Notes: a model not told the origin generated them from the sequence alone. Shown: positions 52,955 through 61,953, counted from the stretch's first letter. The stretch is 64,000 bases of DNA from Variovorax ginsengisoli (GCF_006438845.1 NZ_RCZJ01000010.1:1-64000); one strand, 5' to 3'. A program made the numbers and translations.

Positions 52955-53942
52955 GCCGTGCGGAGAGACGCGGGTCGAGCACGCTGTACAGCGCATCGAC
53001 CATGAGGTTGACGACGACGAAGGTGGTGCCGATGAAGAGCACCACGCCCTGCAGCGTGAGGTAGTCGCGGCGCGTGATGGCCTCGATCAGCAATCGACCC
53101 ACGCCCGGCAGCGCAAACACGGTTTCGATGATGACCGCGCCGCCGATCAGGTGCCCGATGTTGATGCCCATCACGGTGATGAGGCTGAACATCGACGGCC
53201 GCAATGCGTGGCGCAGCAAGATCTGCCAATCGGGCAGGCCCTTGGCGCGGGCGACGGTGACGAACTCCTCCCGCAGCGTCGTGGCCAGGTCGCTGCGCAG
53301 CAGACGCAGGTAGACCGGGGCCTCGACCAATGCGAGCGTCAGCGACGGCAGCGTCATCGAGCGGATGCTTTCGAACGGGTTGTCGCTGAACGGCACGTAG
53401 CCGGTGGCGGGAAACCATCGCAGCCAGATGGCGAGCACCAGGATGAGCAGCAGCCCCAGCACGAAGTGCGGGACGGCCAGCACGCCGAAGGAGGCACTGG
53501 ACACCAGCCGATCGACCAGGCCGCCTTCGCGGTATCCCGCCCAGATGCCCAGGGGCAACGCCATCGCCAGGGCCAGGATCTGCGCGAACAGCATGAGCTG
53601 CACCGACACCGGCAGCCGGTGCGCGATGGCCTCGGTCACCGCCTCTCCGCTCAGCGGCGAGCGGCCCAGGTCGCCTTGCACGGCGTTCCACACCCAGGCA
53701 CCGAAGCGCTGCGGCAGCGGCTTGTCCAGGCCCAGCTGCGCCTCGAGCAAGGCGATGTCCTGCGGCCTGGCATTGTCGCCAAGCAGCGAGTCGGTCAGGT
53801 TGCCCGGCAGCAGTTCGAGCATGAGGAACGTGCCCACGCTCAGGAGCAGAAGCACGGCGAGAAGATGCCCCGCGCGACGTCCGAGGTACGCCACGCGCTG
53901 CGCCATCCGCGATCCGGTGCTCGTGTCCGTGAATTCAACCAT
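52947..53942 (-). CDS. ABC importer permease, DppB type
   Basis: A 331-residue inner-membrane permease. The N-terminal helix LLAVLLLLSVGTFLMLELLP, GLDKPLPQRFGAWVWNAVQG and the EAA loop REEFVTVARAKGLPDWQILL are DppB hallmarks. It is the first gene of the nine-gene minus-strand operon. Its ATG 53942 lies 20 bp from the palindrome at 53963-53980, so a bound repressor would block initiation. Met13 is an alternative start; ribosome sites are weak for both. Confidence 0.91.
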   Translation of the reverse strand: MVEFTDTSTGSRMAQRVAYLGRRAGHLLAVLLLLSVGTFLMLELLPGNLTDSLLGDNARPQDIALLEAQLGLDKPLPQRFGAWVWNAVQGDLGRSPLSGEAVTEAIAHRLPVSVQLMLFAQILALAMALPLGIWAGYREGGLVDRLVSSASFGVLAVPHFVLGLLLILVLAIWLRWFPATGYVPFSDNPFESIRSMTLPSLTLALVEAPVYLRLLRSDLATTLREEFVTVARAKGLPDWQILLRHALRPSMFSLITVMGINIGHLIGGAVIIETVFALPGVGRLLIEAITRRDYLTLQGVVLFIGTTFVVVNLMVDALYSVLDPRLSARHG

Positions 53943-53962
53943 TGAACGCAGCCTAAGACCTT

Positions 53963-53980
53963 CGATGAAACGTTTCATCG
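53963..53980. promoter_or_regulatory. LacI-type operator 1
   Basis: An 18-bp perfect palindrome, CGATGAAACGTTTCATCG. The central CG with flanking TGAAA/TTTCA is the form bound by LacI/GalR proteins. It is 20 bp upstream of the DppB-type gene start. It shares a 14-bp identical core with operator 2; the centres are 69 bp apart. Confidence 0.85.
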
Positions 53981-54033
53981 GGATAACTACTGAAGGGGTT
54001 TTCCATGCGCCCGGCCCGCTCATACGCCGCGCT

Positions 54034-54047
54034 ATGAAACGTTTCAT
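54034..54047. promoter_or_regulatory. LacI-type operator 2
   Basis: A 14-bp perfect palindrome, ATGAAACGTTTCAT, identical to the core of operator 1. It lies 40 bp upstream of the SDR start at 54088. One site faces each divergent arm, and a tetramer or paired dimers could bind both with looping of the 53 bp between. Confidence 0.85.
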
Positions 54048-54087
54048 CCTAGGATAAACACCGTGCTGTGCGAGGTGACACGGGTCT

Positions 54088-55014
54088 ATGGTTCGAAGAC
54101 TTTTGTCAAAGGCGCCGGCAAGCGCTCGCATAGTGAATACCACCGCTGCATCACCCGCTCCCGCATCACCCATCCCCGTAACGACTGCGCATGCGGAGGC
54201 CGCCAGCAGCAGCCTCGAGGGCCGCGTCGCCATCGTCACCGGCGCCGGCTCGCGCACTGCGGACATCGGCAACGGCCGTGCAGCGGCCATCCTGCTTTCG
54301 CGGCGCCGCGCCAAGGTCCTGCTGCTCGATGCGGAGCTGGCGCCCGCGCAAGAGACCGAACGCATGATCGCGGCCGAGGGCGGCACGGCGATGGCAGTTC
54401 AGTGCGACGTGTCGGATGCAGCCCAATGCGAACAGGCCGTGCGCATGGCCGTCGAGGCGTGGGGTCGTGTCGACATCCTCGTCAACAACGTCGGCATCGG
54501 CGGACCGGCCGGCAACGCGGTCGATCTCGACATCGAGGAATGGGACCGCGCCCTGCGCGTGAACGTCACCTCGATGATGCTGATGGCGAAATACGCGATC
54601 CCGGAGATGCGCAAGGTCGGCCGCGGCGCGATCGTCAACATCGCGTCGGTCGCCGGGTTGATCGGAGGCACGCCGGCCCTGCTGTATCCGACCTCCAAGG
54701 GCGCGGTGGTCAACATGACGCGCGCCATGGCCTCGCATCACGGGGTGGAAGGCATCCGCGTCAATTGCGTCGCGCCCGGCATGGTCTACACCCCGATGGT
54801 CGCCGGGCGAATGACGCCCGAAGTGCGCGAGCAGCGCCGCAAACGCTCGCTGTTGCAGACCGAAGGCTCGGGCTGGGACGTGGGCCAGGCGGTGGCCTAC
54901 CTCGCGAGCGACGAGGCACGCTGGGTCACCGGCGTGATCCTGCCGGTGGATGCCGGCACGACCGCGGGCAACGCCCCGTCGCCCGGCCTCAAGCCCGACG
55001 CCAAGCCGGCCTGA
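54088..55014 (+). CDS. SDR with GNGRA nucleotide-binding loop
   Basis: A 308-residue short-chain dehydrogenase. The nucleotide site is TGAGSRTADIGNGRA, longer than the classical TGxxxGxG and similar to the SDR at 46970. NNVGIGG, IASVAGL and YPTSK give the catalytic Asn region, Ser, Tyr and Lys. GSGWDVGQAVAYLASDEARW parallels the paralogue. The start is uncertain: ATG 54088 has a weak GAGG; GTG 54133 would give VNTTAASPAP, like the MNTAPTETDP start of its paralogue. It is the first gene of the plus arm. Confidence 0.87.
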   Translation: MVRRLLSKAPASARIVNTTAASPAPASPIPVTTAHAEAASSSLEGRVAIVTGAGSRTADIGNGRAAAILLSRRRAKVLLLDAELAPAQETERMIAAEGGTAMAVQCDVSDAAQCEQAVRMAVEAWGRVDILVNNVGIGGPAGNAVDLDIEEWDRALRVNVTSMMLMAKYAIPEMRKVGRGAIVNIASVAGLIGGTPALLYPTSKGAVVNMTRAMASHHGVEGIRVNCVAPGMVYTPMVAGRMTPEVREQRRKRSLLQTEGSGWDVGQAVAYLASDEARWVTGVILPVDAGTTAGNAPSPGLKPDAKPA

Positions 55015-55057
55015 ACCCGCACGCCCTTCCTTTTCCCTCAAACCCACGAAGAATTTC

Positions 55058-55621
55058 ATGCCACGCGTTCCCCTGCTCCCCGAACATCCGGAAGACCCCG
55101 CCGCCAAAGCCCTGTTCGACGAGGTGCGCCGCGCGCAAGGGCCGGGCTTCCACATGCCGCACCTGTACCGCGTGCTCGGCACCGCGCCGGAGATGTTTCG
55201 CGGCTGGCTCGACTTCGCGTGGCCGCTGCGCCTGAAAGCCCAAACTGCGCGGCCGTTGCGCGAACTGCTCATCCTGCGTGGCGCACAGGTGGCGGGCACC
55301 GCGTACGAATGGGCACATCACGTGCCGATGGCGACGGCGGCGGGTGTCAGCGACGCGCAGATCGATGCACTGGCGGACTGGCACACCTCCAGCCTGTTCG
55401 ACGCGCAGGAGCGCGCCGTGCTGCAACTCGCCGAAGAAGTGACACGCGGACCCGCCGCCTCCGAGGCGACCGTGGCGCAGCTCCGAACCTGCGGCTTCGA
55501 CGATGCCGCGGTTGTCGAACTGGTGCTCACGGCGAGCTTCTACGTGTGCGTCAGCCGCTTCCTCCAGTCCATGAACGTCGAGCTGGAGCCCGGCTACGAC
55601 AAGGACCTCGCCCGCATGTGA
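55058..55621 (+). CDS. Carboxymuconolactone decarboxylase-family protein (no CxxC)
   Basis: A 187-residue CMD/AhpD-fold protein. LRELLILRGAQVAGTAYEWA and HHVPMATAAGVSDAQIDAL form the core; the CxxC of AhpD is lacking, while the YEWAHH histidines are kept. VELVLTASFYVCVSRFLQSM matches the paralogue at 47885. It begins 43 bp after the SDR gene; the same SDR/CMD pairing occurs in the opposite arm. Confidence 0.88.
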   Translation: MPRVPLLPEHPEDPAAKALFDEVRRAQGPGFHMPHLYRVLGTAPEMFRGWLDFAWPLRLKAQTARPLRELLILRGAQVAGTAYEWAHHVPMATAAGVSDAQIDALADWHTSSLFDAQERAVLQLAEEVTRGPAASEATVAQLRTCGFDDAAVVELVLTASFYVCVSRFLQSMNVELEPGYDKDLARM

Positions 55622-55689
55622 GCGACAGCGGTTTGCGCGCGTGCGCCCTCGTTCGGCATCGCCCCGATGCTTTCGTTTCAGGAGCCCTC

Positions 55690-56679
55690 ATGAACATCGC
55701 TACGTTGAAAGGCCCGCGCCGTCGCGCGCTGGTGATCGGTCTGGGCGCGTTGGCCGCCACCTGCGCGTTGCCGGCCCGAGCGGCCGACGAGTACCCGACG
55801 CGCGCGATCCGGATCGTCGTGCCCTACGCCCCTGGCGGGTCCACCGATGTCGTGGCGCGGCTCCTGGCCGAGAAGCTCGGCCACGCGCTCAAGCAGCCCG
55901 TGGTGGTCGAGAACAAGCCCGGCGCCAACGGCATCATCGGCGCCGAAATGGTGGCGCGCGCTGCGCCTGACGGCTACACGCTGCTGTTCCCCGCCGGCAG
56001 CGTGCTGGCGCTCAGCCCGCTGCTCTACAAGACCAGCTTCGATCCGGTGAAGAGCTTCGCGCCGATCAGCATGCTCGCCTCCTGGTCACTGTTGCTGGTG
56101 GCCAACCCCAACGTGCCGGCCACGACGGTGAAGGAGCTCGTCGAGCTGGCCCGCAGCGGCAAGCGCTCCACCAGCTTCGCAGCGGGCACCAGCGGATACA
56201 GCCTGATGTGCGAGCAATTGAAGCTGCTCGTCGGCGCGCCCGACATGATCAACGTGCCGTACAACGGCTCCGGCCCGCAGGCGCAGGCGGTGATCGGCGG
56301 GCAGGCCGACCTCATGATCGACACCTTCAACTCCTTGCAGATGATCCGCGCAGGCAAGCTGCGCGCGCTCGGCTTGTTCTCCGACCAGCGCTCGCCGACG
56401 CTGCCCGATGTTCCGACGATGAAGGAGCAAGGCATCGACATGTCGACCAAGGGCTATGCCGCCCTGCTCGCCCCGGCCGGAACGCCGCCGGCCGTGGTTC
56501 AGCGCCTGCAGGCCGAAGTGGCGAAGGTCGCCACCATGCCCGATGTGCGCCAGAAGTTCGCGAGCCTCGACTACGACGCAGTGGGCGGCACTTCCGAGGA
56601 ATTGGCTGCAGCGATCAAGGAAGACATCGAGCGCTACCGGAAGATGGCGAAAGACACCAACTTCAAGATCGGACAGTAG
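55690..56679 (+). CDS. Bug/TctC-family periplasmic receptor
   Basis: A 329-residue tripartite-tricarboxylate-type binding protein. A signal peptide with three arginines (GPRRRALVIGLGALAATCAL, cut after ARA-AD) precedes YPTRAIRIVVPYAPGGSTDV, the Bug hallmark. VVVENKPGANGIIGAEMVAR and VPYNGSGPQAQAVIGGQADL follow. GGAG sits 6 nt before the ATG. No TctA/TctB genes are nearby, as is common for Bug proteins in this group. It is the last gene of the plus arm and may bind an organic acid. Confidence 0.91.
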   Translation: MNIATLKGPRRRALVIGLGALAATCALPARAADEYPTRAIRIVVPYAPGGSTDVVARLLAEKLGHALKQPVVVENKPGANGIIGAEMVARAAPDGYTLLFPAGSVLALSPLLYKTSFDPVKSFAPISMLASWSLLLVANPNVPATTVKELVELARSGKRSTSFAAGTSGYSLMCEQLKLLVGAPDMINVPYNGSGPQAQAVIGGQADLMIDTFNSLQMIRAGKLRALGLFSDQRSPTLPDVPTMKEQGIDMSTKGYAALLAPAGTPPAVVQRLQAEVAKVATMPDVRQKFASLDYDAVGGTSEELAAAIKEDIERYRKMAKDTNFKIGQ

Positions 56680-56742
56680 CGCCGACGTCGTCTGACACAG
56701 GTCCGGACGCGTGAAGTCGGCCGACCAAACCGATGCGTCGGA

Positions 56743-57699
56743 TCAGCCTGCGCTGCCGAATTCGTTGGTCAACGTCTGCACCAGCTCCGTCACTGTCGGG
56801 ATCGACGACACGCCCGACACCGAGTGCCCCGCGCTCCACAGATCGGCCCATCGCTGTACCACCGCGCCTTCGGAGCCGCCGCCGAAGCGGCTTCGCGCCT
56901 CCTGCACCGACACCGACTCGTCGAGCGTTGCCGGGTCGAGCCCGGCCTGGACCACCGAGGGGCGCAGGAAGTTTGCGGGCAGGCCGGTGAAAGCGCGCGT
57001 GGTCATGACGTCGTCGAGCGAACTGTGCGTCAGCATCTGCTTGTAAGGATCGCTGCCGAGGCTCTCGCGTGTCGCGATGAAGCGCGTGCCCATCGAGCCC
57101 AGGTCACAGCCGAGCACGGTGGCGGCCTTGAGCGCAACGCCGTCCGACAGCCCGCCGGCCAGGACGATGGGTCCGTCGAACAAGGCCCGCACCGCACGCA
57201 CGAACGCGAAGGGATTGGCCCATCCCGTGTGGCCCCCGGCGCCTGCCGTCAGAAGCACCAGGCCGTCGGCGCCGGCTTCCAGCGCGCGCTCGGCATGGTG
57301 CACCGACGCGACGTCGGCGAGCACCAGGCAGCCGCCGTCGTGCAGCGCAGGGATCACCGCGGCCGGCGAGCCGACGCTGGTGATGACGACCTCGGCCCGA
57401 TGGCGCACGATGAGGTCGACCTCTGCGCGCACCTTGGCCGGGTCACGCCGCATGATGAGATTGGGGCAGTACGGCGCAATGCGCCCCTCCGCCCCCTCCG
57501 CCCCCGCAGCCTCCGCGCTCAGGCGCTGCAGCCACGCATCGAACTCGTCGAGCGACGCACAGTTGGCCGTCGGAAAGGCGCCGATGACGCCAGCCTGGCA
57601 CGCCGCGGACACCAGTTCGATGCCCGACACGCGCAGCATCGGTGCCGCGATCAGAGGAAGTGCGAGCCGATCCAGGAAAGGCGGTGGTCGATGCGTCAT
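56743..57699 (-). CDS. Nitronate monooxygenase-like flavoprotein (copy 1)
   Basis: A 318-residue FMN TIM barrel. LALPLIAAPMLRVSG is the N-terminal FMN motif, GAGGHTGWANPFAFV carries the catalytic His, and VLAGGLSDGVALKAATVLGC with DLGSMGTRFIATRES binds the FMN phosphate. It is translationally coupled to the next copy (ATGA at 57696-57699). The two differ too much to be a recent duplication. It is the last gene of the IclR-led operon. Confidence 0.88.
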   Translation of the reverse strand: MTHRPPPFLDRLALPLIAAPMLRVSGIELVSAACQAGVIGAFPTANCASLDEFDAWLQRLSAEAAGAEGAEGRIAPYCPNLIMRRDPAKVRAEVDLIVRHRAEVVITSVGSPAAVIPALHDGGCLVLADVASVHHAERALEAGADGLVLLTAGAGGHTGWANPFAFVRAVRALFDGPIVLAGGLSDGVALKAATVLGCDLGSMGTRFIATRESLGSDPYKQMLTHSSLDDVMTTRAFTGLPANFLRPSVVQAGLDPATLDESVSVQEARSRFGGGSEGAVVQRWADLWSAGHSVSGVSSIPTVTELVQTLTNEFGSAG

Positions 57700-58694
57700 G
57701 CCGGAACCCCTTCGAGCGACGAAAGCCGGGCGAGCGCCGTCCGCGCTTCCTCCAGCAGTTGGGCCACGATGGCCGAAAGCGGTTCGATGCGCTTGGCGAA
57801 GGCGATGGACGGCCCGAGCGACAGCATGCCGCGCTGCCAATCGCCCTGGGCATAGCAATGGTCGCGCGCGATGCGTCCACTGATCAGGTCGCCGAACGCG
57901 GCATGGTCGGCCGCGCCGGCACGCTCGATCTCGTCGATGCGGCGCGCGGTGTCGTTGCGCAGCACGCGCCAGGTGTTGCCGAGCGTGTGCAGCAGGCGCA
58001 CGGTGGAGTGCTCGTCGCAACCGAGCAGGTGCTCCTTGTAGGCGCGGTGCGCGCGAATCTCGGCGCAGACCAGGAAGCGGCTGCCGATCATCACGCCCTC
58101 GTGGCCCTGCGCGAGCACGGCCGCAATCTGCCGCCCGTGGCCGATGCCGCCGCCCAGCACGACCGGCACGCGGAACTGTTCCGCGGCCAACGCGCCCATC
58201 AGCATGGTCGGCAGCTCGTTGGTGCCCGGGTGGCCGCCCTCTTCCATGCCGATCAGCGCGATCGCATCGGCGCCCGCGCGCTCGGCCGACAGCGCATGGC
58301 GAATGCTCGGCGCCTTGTGCAGCACGATGGCGCCGGCGTCGTGCAAGGTGCCGATGAGCTCGGTGGGCGCATAGCCTGCCGTCTCGAAGTGGCGCACGCC
58401 ATGCGCGAGGGCGATGTCGAGCCAGCGCCGCACGGCGCCGTTCGCCTCGGGACGGCTCGACAGCGTGAGGTTCACGCCGAAAGGCTTTCCGCCGGTGAGC
58501 GCTGCGCATCGCACCAGCGCCGCCGTGAAGTCCTCGTCGCTGTCGAAGGAGCGCGGCGTGATGAAGCCCATGCAGCCGGCGTTCACCAGCGCCGCCACGT
58601 ACTCGGCGTCGGACAGCCACATCAGGCCGCCGCCCAAAATCGGATGCGCGATGCCGAAGAGCTCGGTGATGCGTGTGCGGAAGACCGGTGCCAT
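57696..58694 (-). CDS. Nitronate monooxygenase-like flavoprotein (copy 2)
   Basis: A 332-residue FMN barrel protein. IAHPILGGGLMWLSDAEYVA is the FMN-binding start, GMEEGGHPG holds the catalytic His, and VVLGGGIGHGRQIAAVLAQG plus GVMIGSRFLVCAEI close the phosphate site. HAPGTNELPT-like residues after the His suggest a different pocket from copy 1. It starts 4 bp after the CoA transferase stop. A role as enoyl reductase or oxygenase on a CoA ester is as plausible as nitronate oxidation here. Confidence 0.88.
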   Translation of the reverse strand: MAPVFRTRITELFGIAHPILGGGLMWLSDAEYVAALVNAGCMGFITPRSFDSDEDFTAALVRCAALTGGKPFGVNLTLSSRPEANGAVRRWLDIALAHGVRHFETAGYAPTELIGTLHDAGAIVLHKAPSIRHALSAERAGADAIALIGMEEGGHPGTNELPTMLMGALAAEQFRVPVVLGGGIGHGRQIAAVLAQGHEGVMIGSRFLVCAEIRAHRAYKEHLLGCDEHSTVRLLHTLGNTWRVLRNDTARRIDEIERAGAADHAAFGDLISGRIARDHCYAQGDWQRGMLSLGPSIAFAKRIEPLSAIVAQLLEEARTALARLSSLEGVPA

Positions 58695-58698
58695 GGCG

Positions 58699-59805
58699 TC
58701 AGTCCCGCGCGTTGTCGAGTGCGGGCGCCCCGCCGACGCCGCCGGGCACCATGCCGGCCATGGCGACGGGATAGCGCGCCACGGGAAGGAGGCTGCCGGC
58801 TTCGAACTTGTCCCGATGCGCGAACTGCGGAAGCCCGCTCACATGCGACGGCTCGACCACCGGCGCGGCAGGCACGTCGTGGCGCTGCAGCAGGGCGAAG
58901 ACCTCGTCGGCCTCCCTGTCTGCCAGCAATTCGGCGATGCGCCGGTTGATGGCAACGGCCACGTCCTTGCGCGCCTTCATCGCGCGGAATTCGTCGCCGC
59001 CGTAGGGTGCCAGGTCCAGCGCGTCGCACAGGCGTGCCCAGAAATGGTCTTCGAGCGCGGCGATGGACACATGCCGCCCGCCGCGGCAGGCGAAGGCGCC
59101 GTACGCGGGCTTGACCAGCGTGGCCTCGCGCTGGGCTTCGAGCGTGATCGCACCGGATTCGCGCCAGGCGCCGACGCGCGGGTTCATCCAGTGCAAGGCG
59201 CAGTCGGCCAGCGCCACGTCCAGGTACTGACCCTGGCCCGTGTGCGCGCGCTGGTACAGCGCGGCCAGCGTGGACGACAGCGCGTACATCGCGCCGCACA
59301 GATCGGCCACCGGGAGGCCGAAGCTCTGCGCCGGGCCACCGTCGGGCACGCCCGAGACCGCCAGCACGCCCGCCGCGGCGAGGTAGTTGATGTCGTGCCC
59401 CGGCAGGCCGGCCCACGGCCCCTCCTGCCCATAGCCGCTGAGCGACACGTAGACCAGCCGCGGGAACTCGGCGCACAGCCGGGCCGCGTCGAATCCGAGC
59501 CGGGCCATGACGCCCGGCCTGTACGACTCGACCACGATGTCGGCCGTGGCGATGAGCGCGTGCACTTCGGCGCGTCCTGCCTCGTCCTTGAGATCGACCA
59601 GCAGGCTCTGCTTGCCGCGATTGACCGCATCGAACACGCCGGGTCCCATGCGACGCACGTTGTCGCCGTGCGGCGGCCGCTCGATCTTGACGACGCGCGC
59701 GCCCATCTCGGCCAGGCTCTGGGTGAAGAAGGGGCCGGGCAAGAGCTCGCTGAAGTCGACCACGGTGATGCCCGCCAGCGGCGGCGACACGGCGCTGCCG
59801 GTCAT
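58699..59805 (-). CDS. CaiB/BaiF-type family III CoA transferase
   Basis: A 368-residue enzyme. The start ITVVDFSELLPGPFFTQSLA, EMGARVVKIERPPHGDNVRR and GKQSLLVDLKDEAGR are family III blocks. The catalytic Asp is in GLPVADLCGAMYAL. TGQGQYLDVALADCALHWMN follows. It moves CoA between acyl groups, for instance from succinyl-CoA. It overlaps the ADP-forming ligase start by 4 bp. The family includes racemases (AMACR), which cannot be excluded. Confidence 0.91.
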   Translation of the reverse strand: MTGSAVSPPLAGITVVDFSELLPGPFFTQSLAEMGARVVKIERPPHGDNVRRMGPGVFDAVNRGKQSLLVDLKDEAGRAEVHALIATADIVVESYRPGVMARLGFDAARLCAEFPRLVYVSLSGYGQEGPWAGLPGHDINYLAAAGVLAVSGVPDGGPAQSFGLPVADLCGAMYALSSTLAALYQRAHTGQGQYLDVALADCALHWMNPRVGAWRESGAITLEAQREATLVKPAYGAFACRGGRHVSIAALEDHFWARLCDALDLAPYGGDEFRAMKARKDVAVAINRRIAELLADREADEVFALLQRHDVPAAPVVEPSHVSGLPQFAHRDKFEAGSLLPVARYPVAMAGMVPGGVGGAPALDNARD

Positions 59806-61937
59806 GCGGGCGTTCCGGTTCGCTCGACGATCACGGCATCGAGCGGCATCGCGCCCTCGCCCGCGGCGCCGACCCAGACCGGGTTCAAGTCCATCTCCTC
59901 GAGCCGGTCCGCGTGGCGGGCGACGAAGTCGGAGACGCGCACCAGCAGCGCCTCGACCGCCGCCACGTCGGCTTTCGGCCGACCGCGTGCGCCGTCGAGC
60001 AACGCAAAGCTGCGCATCTCGCGAACCATCGCCGCCGCATCGCGCGCACCGATCGGCAGCAGGCGTCGCGTGACGTCGCGAAAGATCTCGACGTAGATGC
60101 CGCCGAGCCCGAAGGTCATCACATGGCCGAACACCGGGTCGCGGGTCACGCCGATCATCAGTTCCACGCCGCCGCGCGGCGCCATTTTCTCGATGAGCAA
60201 CCCGTCGATCGTCGCGCCCGGCTGGTGCTTCAGCACCGACGCCATGATTTCGCGCCACGCCGCCTCGACCTGCGCGCCATCCTGCAACCCCACCTGCACG
60301 CCGCCGATGTCGGACTTGTGCACGATCTGTTCGCTCGCGATCTTGGCGACCACCGGGTAGCCCATGCCGTCTGCGAGCGCGCGCGCTTCTTCGGCACTCC
60401 GGGCCAGCCCGTGCGGCAGCAGCGCAATGCCGGCCTCGCGCAACCGTGCTTTGGCTTGGGCTTCGGAAAGGCTGCGCGTGGCGCCGTCGCCGAGCGGCGC
60501 GGCCAGCGGCGGAAGCACGCGCGGCTCGGCCCCGGTGTTCGCGCGCTGCCAACGCCCGTATTCGACCCAACGACCGATGGCGGAGATTGCCTTGCCGACC
60601 GAGTGCGGCGGCGCGAAGCCCGCGGCCACCAGCTTCTGGTAGCCCTCGCCGAGGCGGTCGCTCATCCAGATCGGCACGATGGGTGCCGCGCAGCCCTTCT
60701 GGGCATTGATGATGTTGTCGGCCAGCCGGGTGGTGGTCTCGCCGTAGTCGAGCGCGATCGGCACGATGGTCAACGCCAGGTTCGGGTCGTTGGCCACGCA
60801 TCCCAAGGTGGTTTCGACCACCGTCTTGTCGCTCAGCACCATGGCGGTGGTGTCCACCGGGTTGCCGATCGCCGCGTAGGCCGGCAGCTTGGCACGCAGC
60901 ACCTCGGTGGTCTCCGGGGTGAAGGCGGCCAGCGTCAGCCCGGCCGAACCGACCGCATCGGCCGTGAGGGCCGCAGTCCCGCCCGACGAGCAGTAGATGC
61001 CCAGCGCGTCCTGCGCGCCCGGCATGGCGCGGGCGAAGAGCCAGGCGGTGTCGACCAGTTCGTCGATGTCGTCGACCTCGATCACGCCGAACTGTCGGAA
61101 CACCGCACTGTTGACTTCGGCGGAGCCGGTCAGCGAAGCCGTGTGCGACTGCGCCGCGCGCCGGCCGTATTCCGACTTGCCGACCTTCAACCCGATCACC
61201 GGCTTGCCGTTGGCCGCCGCGCGCTGCACCGCCGCGACGAACTTGGGACCGTCCTTGATGCCCTCGAGCAGCGTGACGATGACCTTGATGTCGGGCGCCT
61301 CGGCCATGTAGTGGATGAAGTCCGCCACCTGCAGATCGACCTCGTTGCCGGTCGACGCCCACAGGCCGATGCCGATGCCGCGCTCCATGGCCTGCATCAC
61401 GTTGCGCCCGAGGCCGCCGCCCTGCGTCGCCAGGCCGATGGGGCCCGGCGTCAGGTCGTGCGGGAACGATGGCGAGAACGTCAGCCCGAGGCGACCGTTC
61501 ACGTTGGTGAGGCCGGGGCAGTTCGGGCCGTACAACCGCAGGCCGCCGCGCTCGGCGATCTCCTTCATGCGCTGCTGCTCGCGTTCGCCCTCGGCGCCCG
61601 CCTCGCCGAAGCCGGAGCTCAAGATGACGGCGAAGGCCACGCCGCGCGCCGCGCATTCCTCGATCACGGTCAGCACGCCGCTCGCCGGCACCGCGACCAC
61701 GGCGACATCCGGCGTGGCGGGCAGCGACGCCACGCTGGGCCAGCAGCGCTGTCCGCGAATTTCGGATTTGCTGGGGTTGACCAGGTAGACCTCGCCATCG
61801 AAAGACGAGTGCGTGACGAGGTTGGTCAGCGTGCGTTCGCCGATGCTGCCCTCGCGATCGGACGCGCCGACCAGGGCGATGGAACGAGGACGGATGAGGC
61901 GCGAAAGATCGGCTGCCGAATTTTGGGTTGTCTCCAT
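59802..61937 (-). CDS. ADP-forming acyl-CoA ligase, fused subunits (ATP-grasp)
   Basis: A 711-residue protein. The N-terminal CoA-binding domain has IALVGASDREGSIGERTLTN and YGPNCPGLTNVNGRLGL; a ligase-CoA domain in the middle has YCSSGGTAALTADAVG; the C-terminal ATP-grasp domain (about 480-710) has IEKMAPRGGVELMIGVTRDP and FGLGGIYVEIFRDVTRRLLP. It forms or uses an acyl-CoA with ATP/ADP, as acetate-CoA ligase (ADP-forming) does. It lies between acyl-CoA dehydrogenase and CaiB, so it and CaiB may be alternate activation routes. Confidence 0.9.
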   Translation of the reverse strand: METTQNSAADLSRLIRPRSIALVGASDREGSIGERTLTNLVTHSSFDGEVYLVNPSKSEIRGQRCWPSVASLPATPDVAVVAVPASGVLTVIEECAARGVAFAVILSSGFGEAGAEGEREQQRMKEIAERGGLRLYGPNCPGLTNVNGRLGLTFSPSFPHDLTPGPIGLATQGGGLGRNVMQAMERGIGIGLWASTGNEVDLQVADFIHYMAEAPDIKVIVTLLEGIKDGPKFVAAVQRAAANGKPVIGLKVGKSEYGRRAAQSHTASLTGSAEVNSAVFRQFGVIEVDDIDELVDTAWLFARAMPGAQDALGIYCSSGGTAALTADAVGSAGLTLAAFTPETTEVLRAKLPAYAAIGNPVDTTAMVLSDKTVVETTLGCVANDPNLALTIVPIALDYGETTTRLADNIINAQKGCAAPIVPIWMSDRLGEGYQKLVAAGFAPPHSVGKAISAIGRWVEYGRWQRANTGAEPRVLPPLAAPLGDGATRSLSEAQAKARLREAGIALLPHGLARSAEEARALADGMGYPVVAKIASEQIVHKSDIGGVQVGLQDGAQVEAAWREIMASVLKHQPGATIDGLLIEKMAPRGGVELMIGVTRDPVFGHVMTFGLGGIYVEIFRDVTRRLLPIGARDAAAMVREMRSFALLDGARGRPKADVAAVEALLVRVSDFVARHADRLEEMDLNPVWVGAAGEGAMPLDAVIVERTGTPA

Positions 61938-61953
61938 GGTGTTTCCCGTGCGC

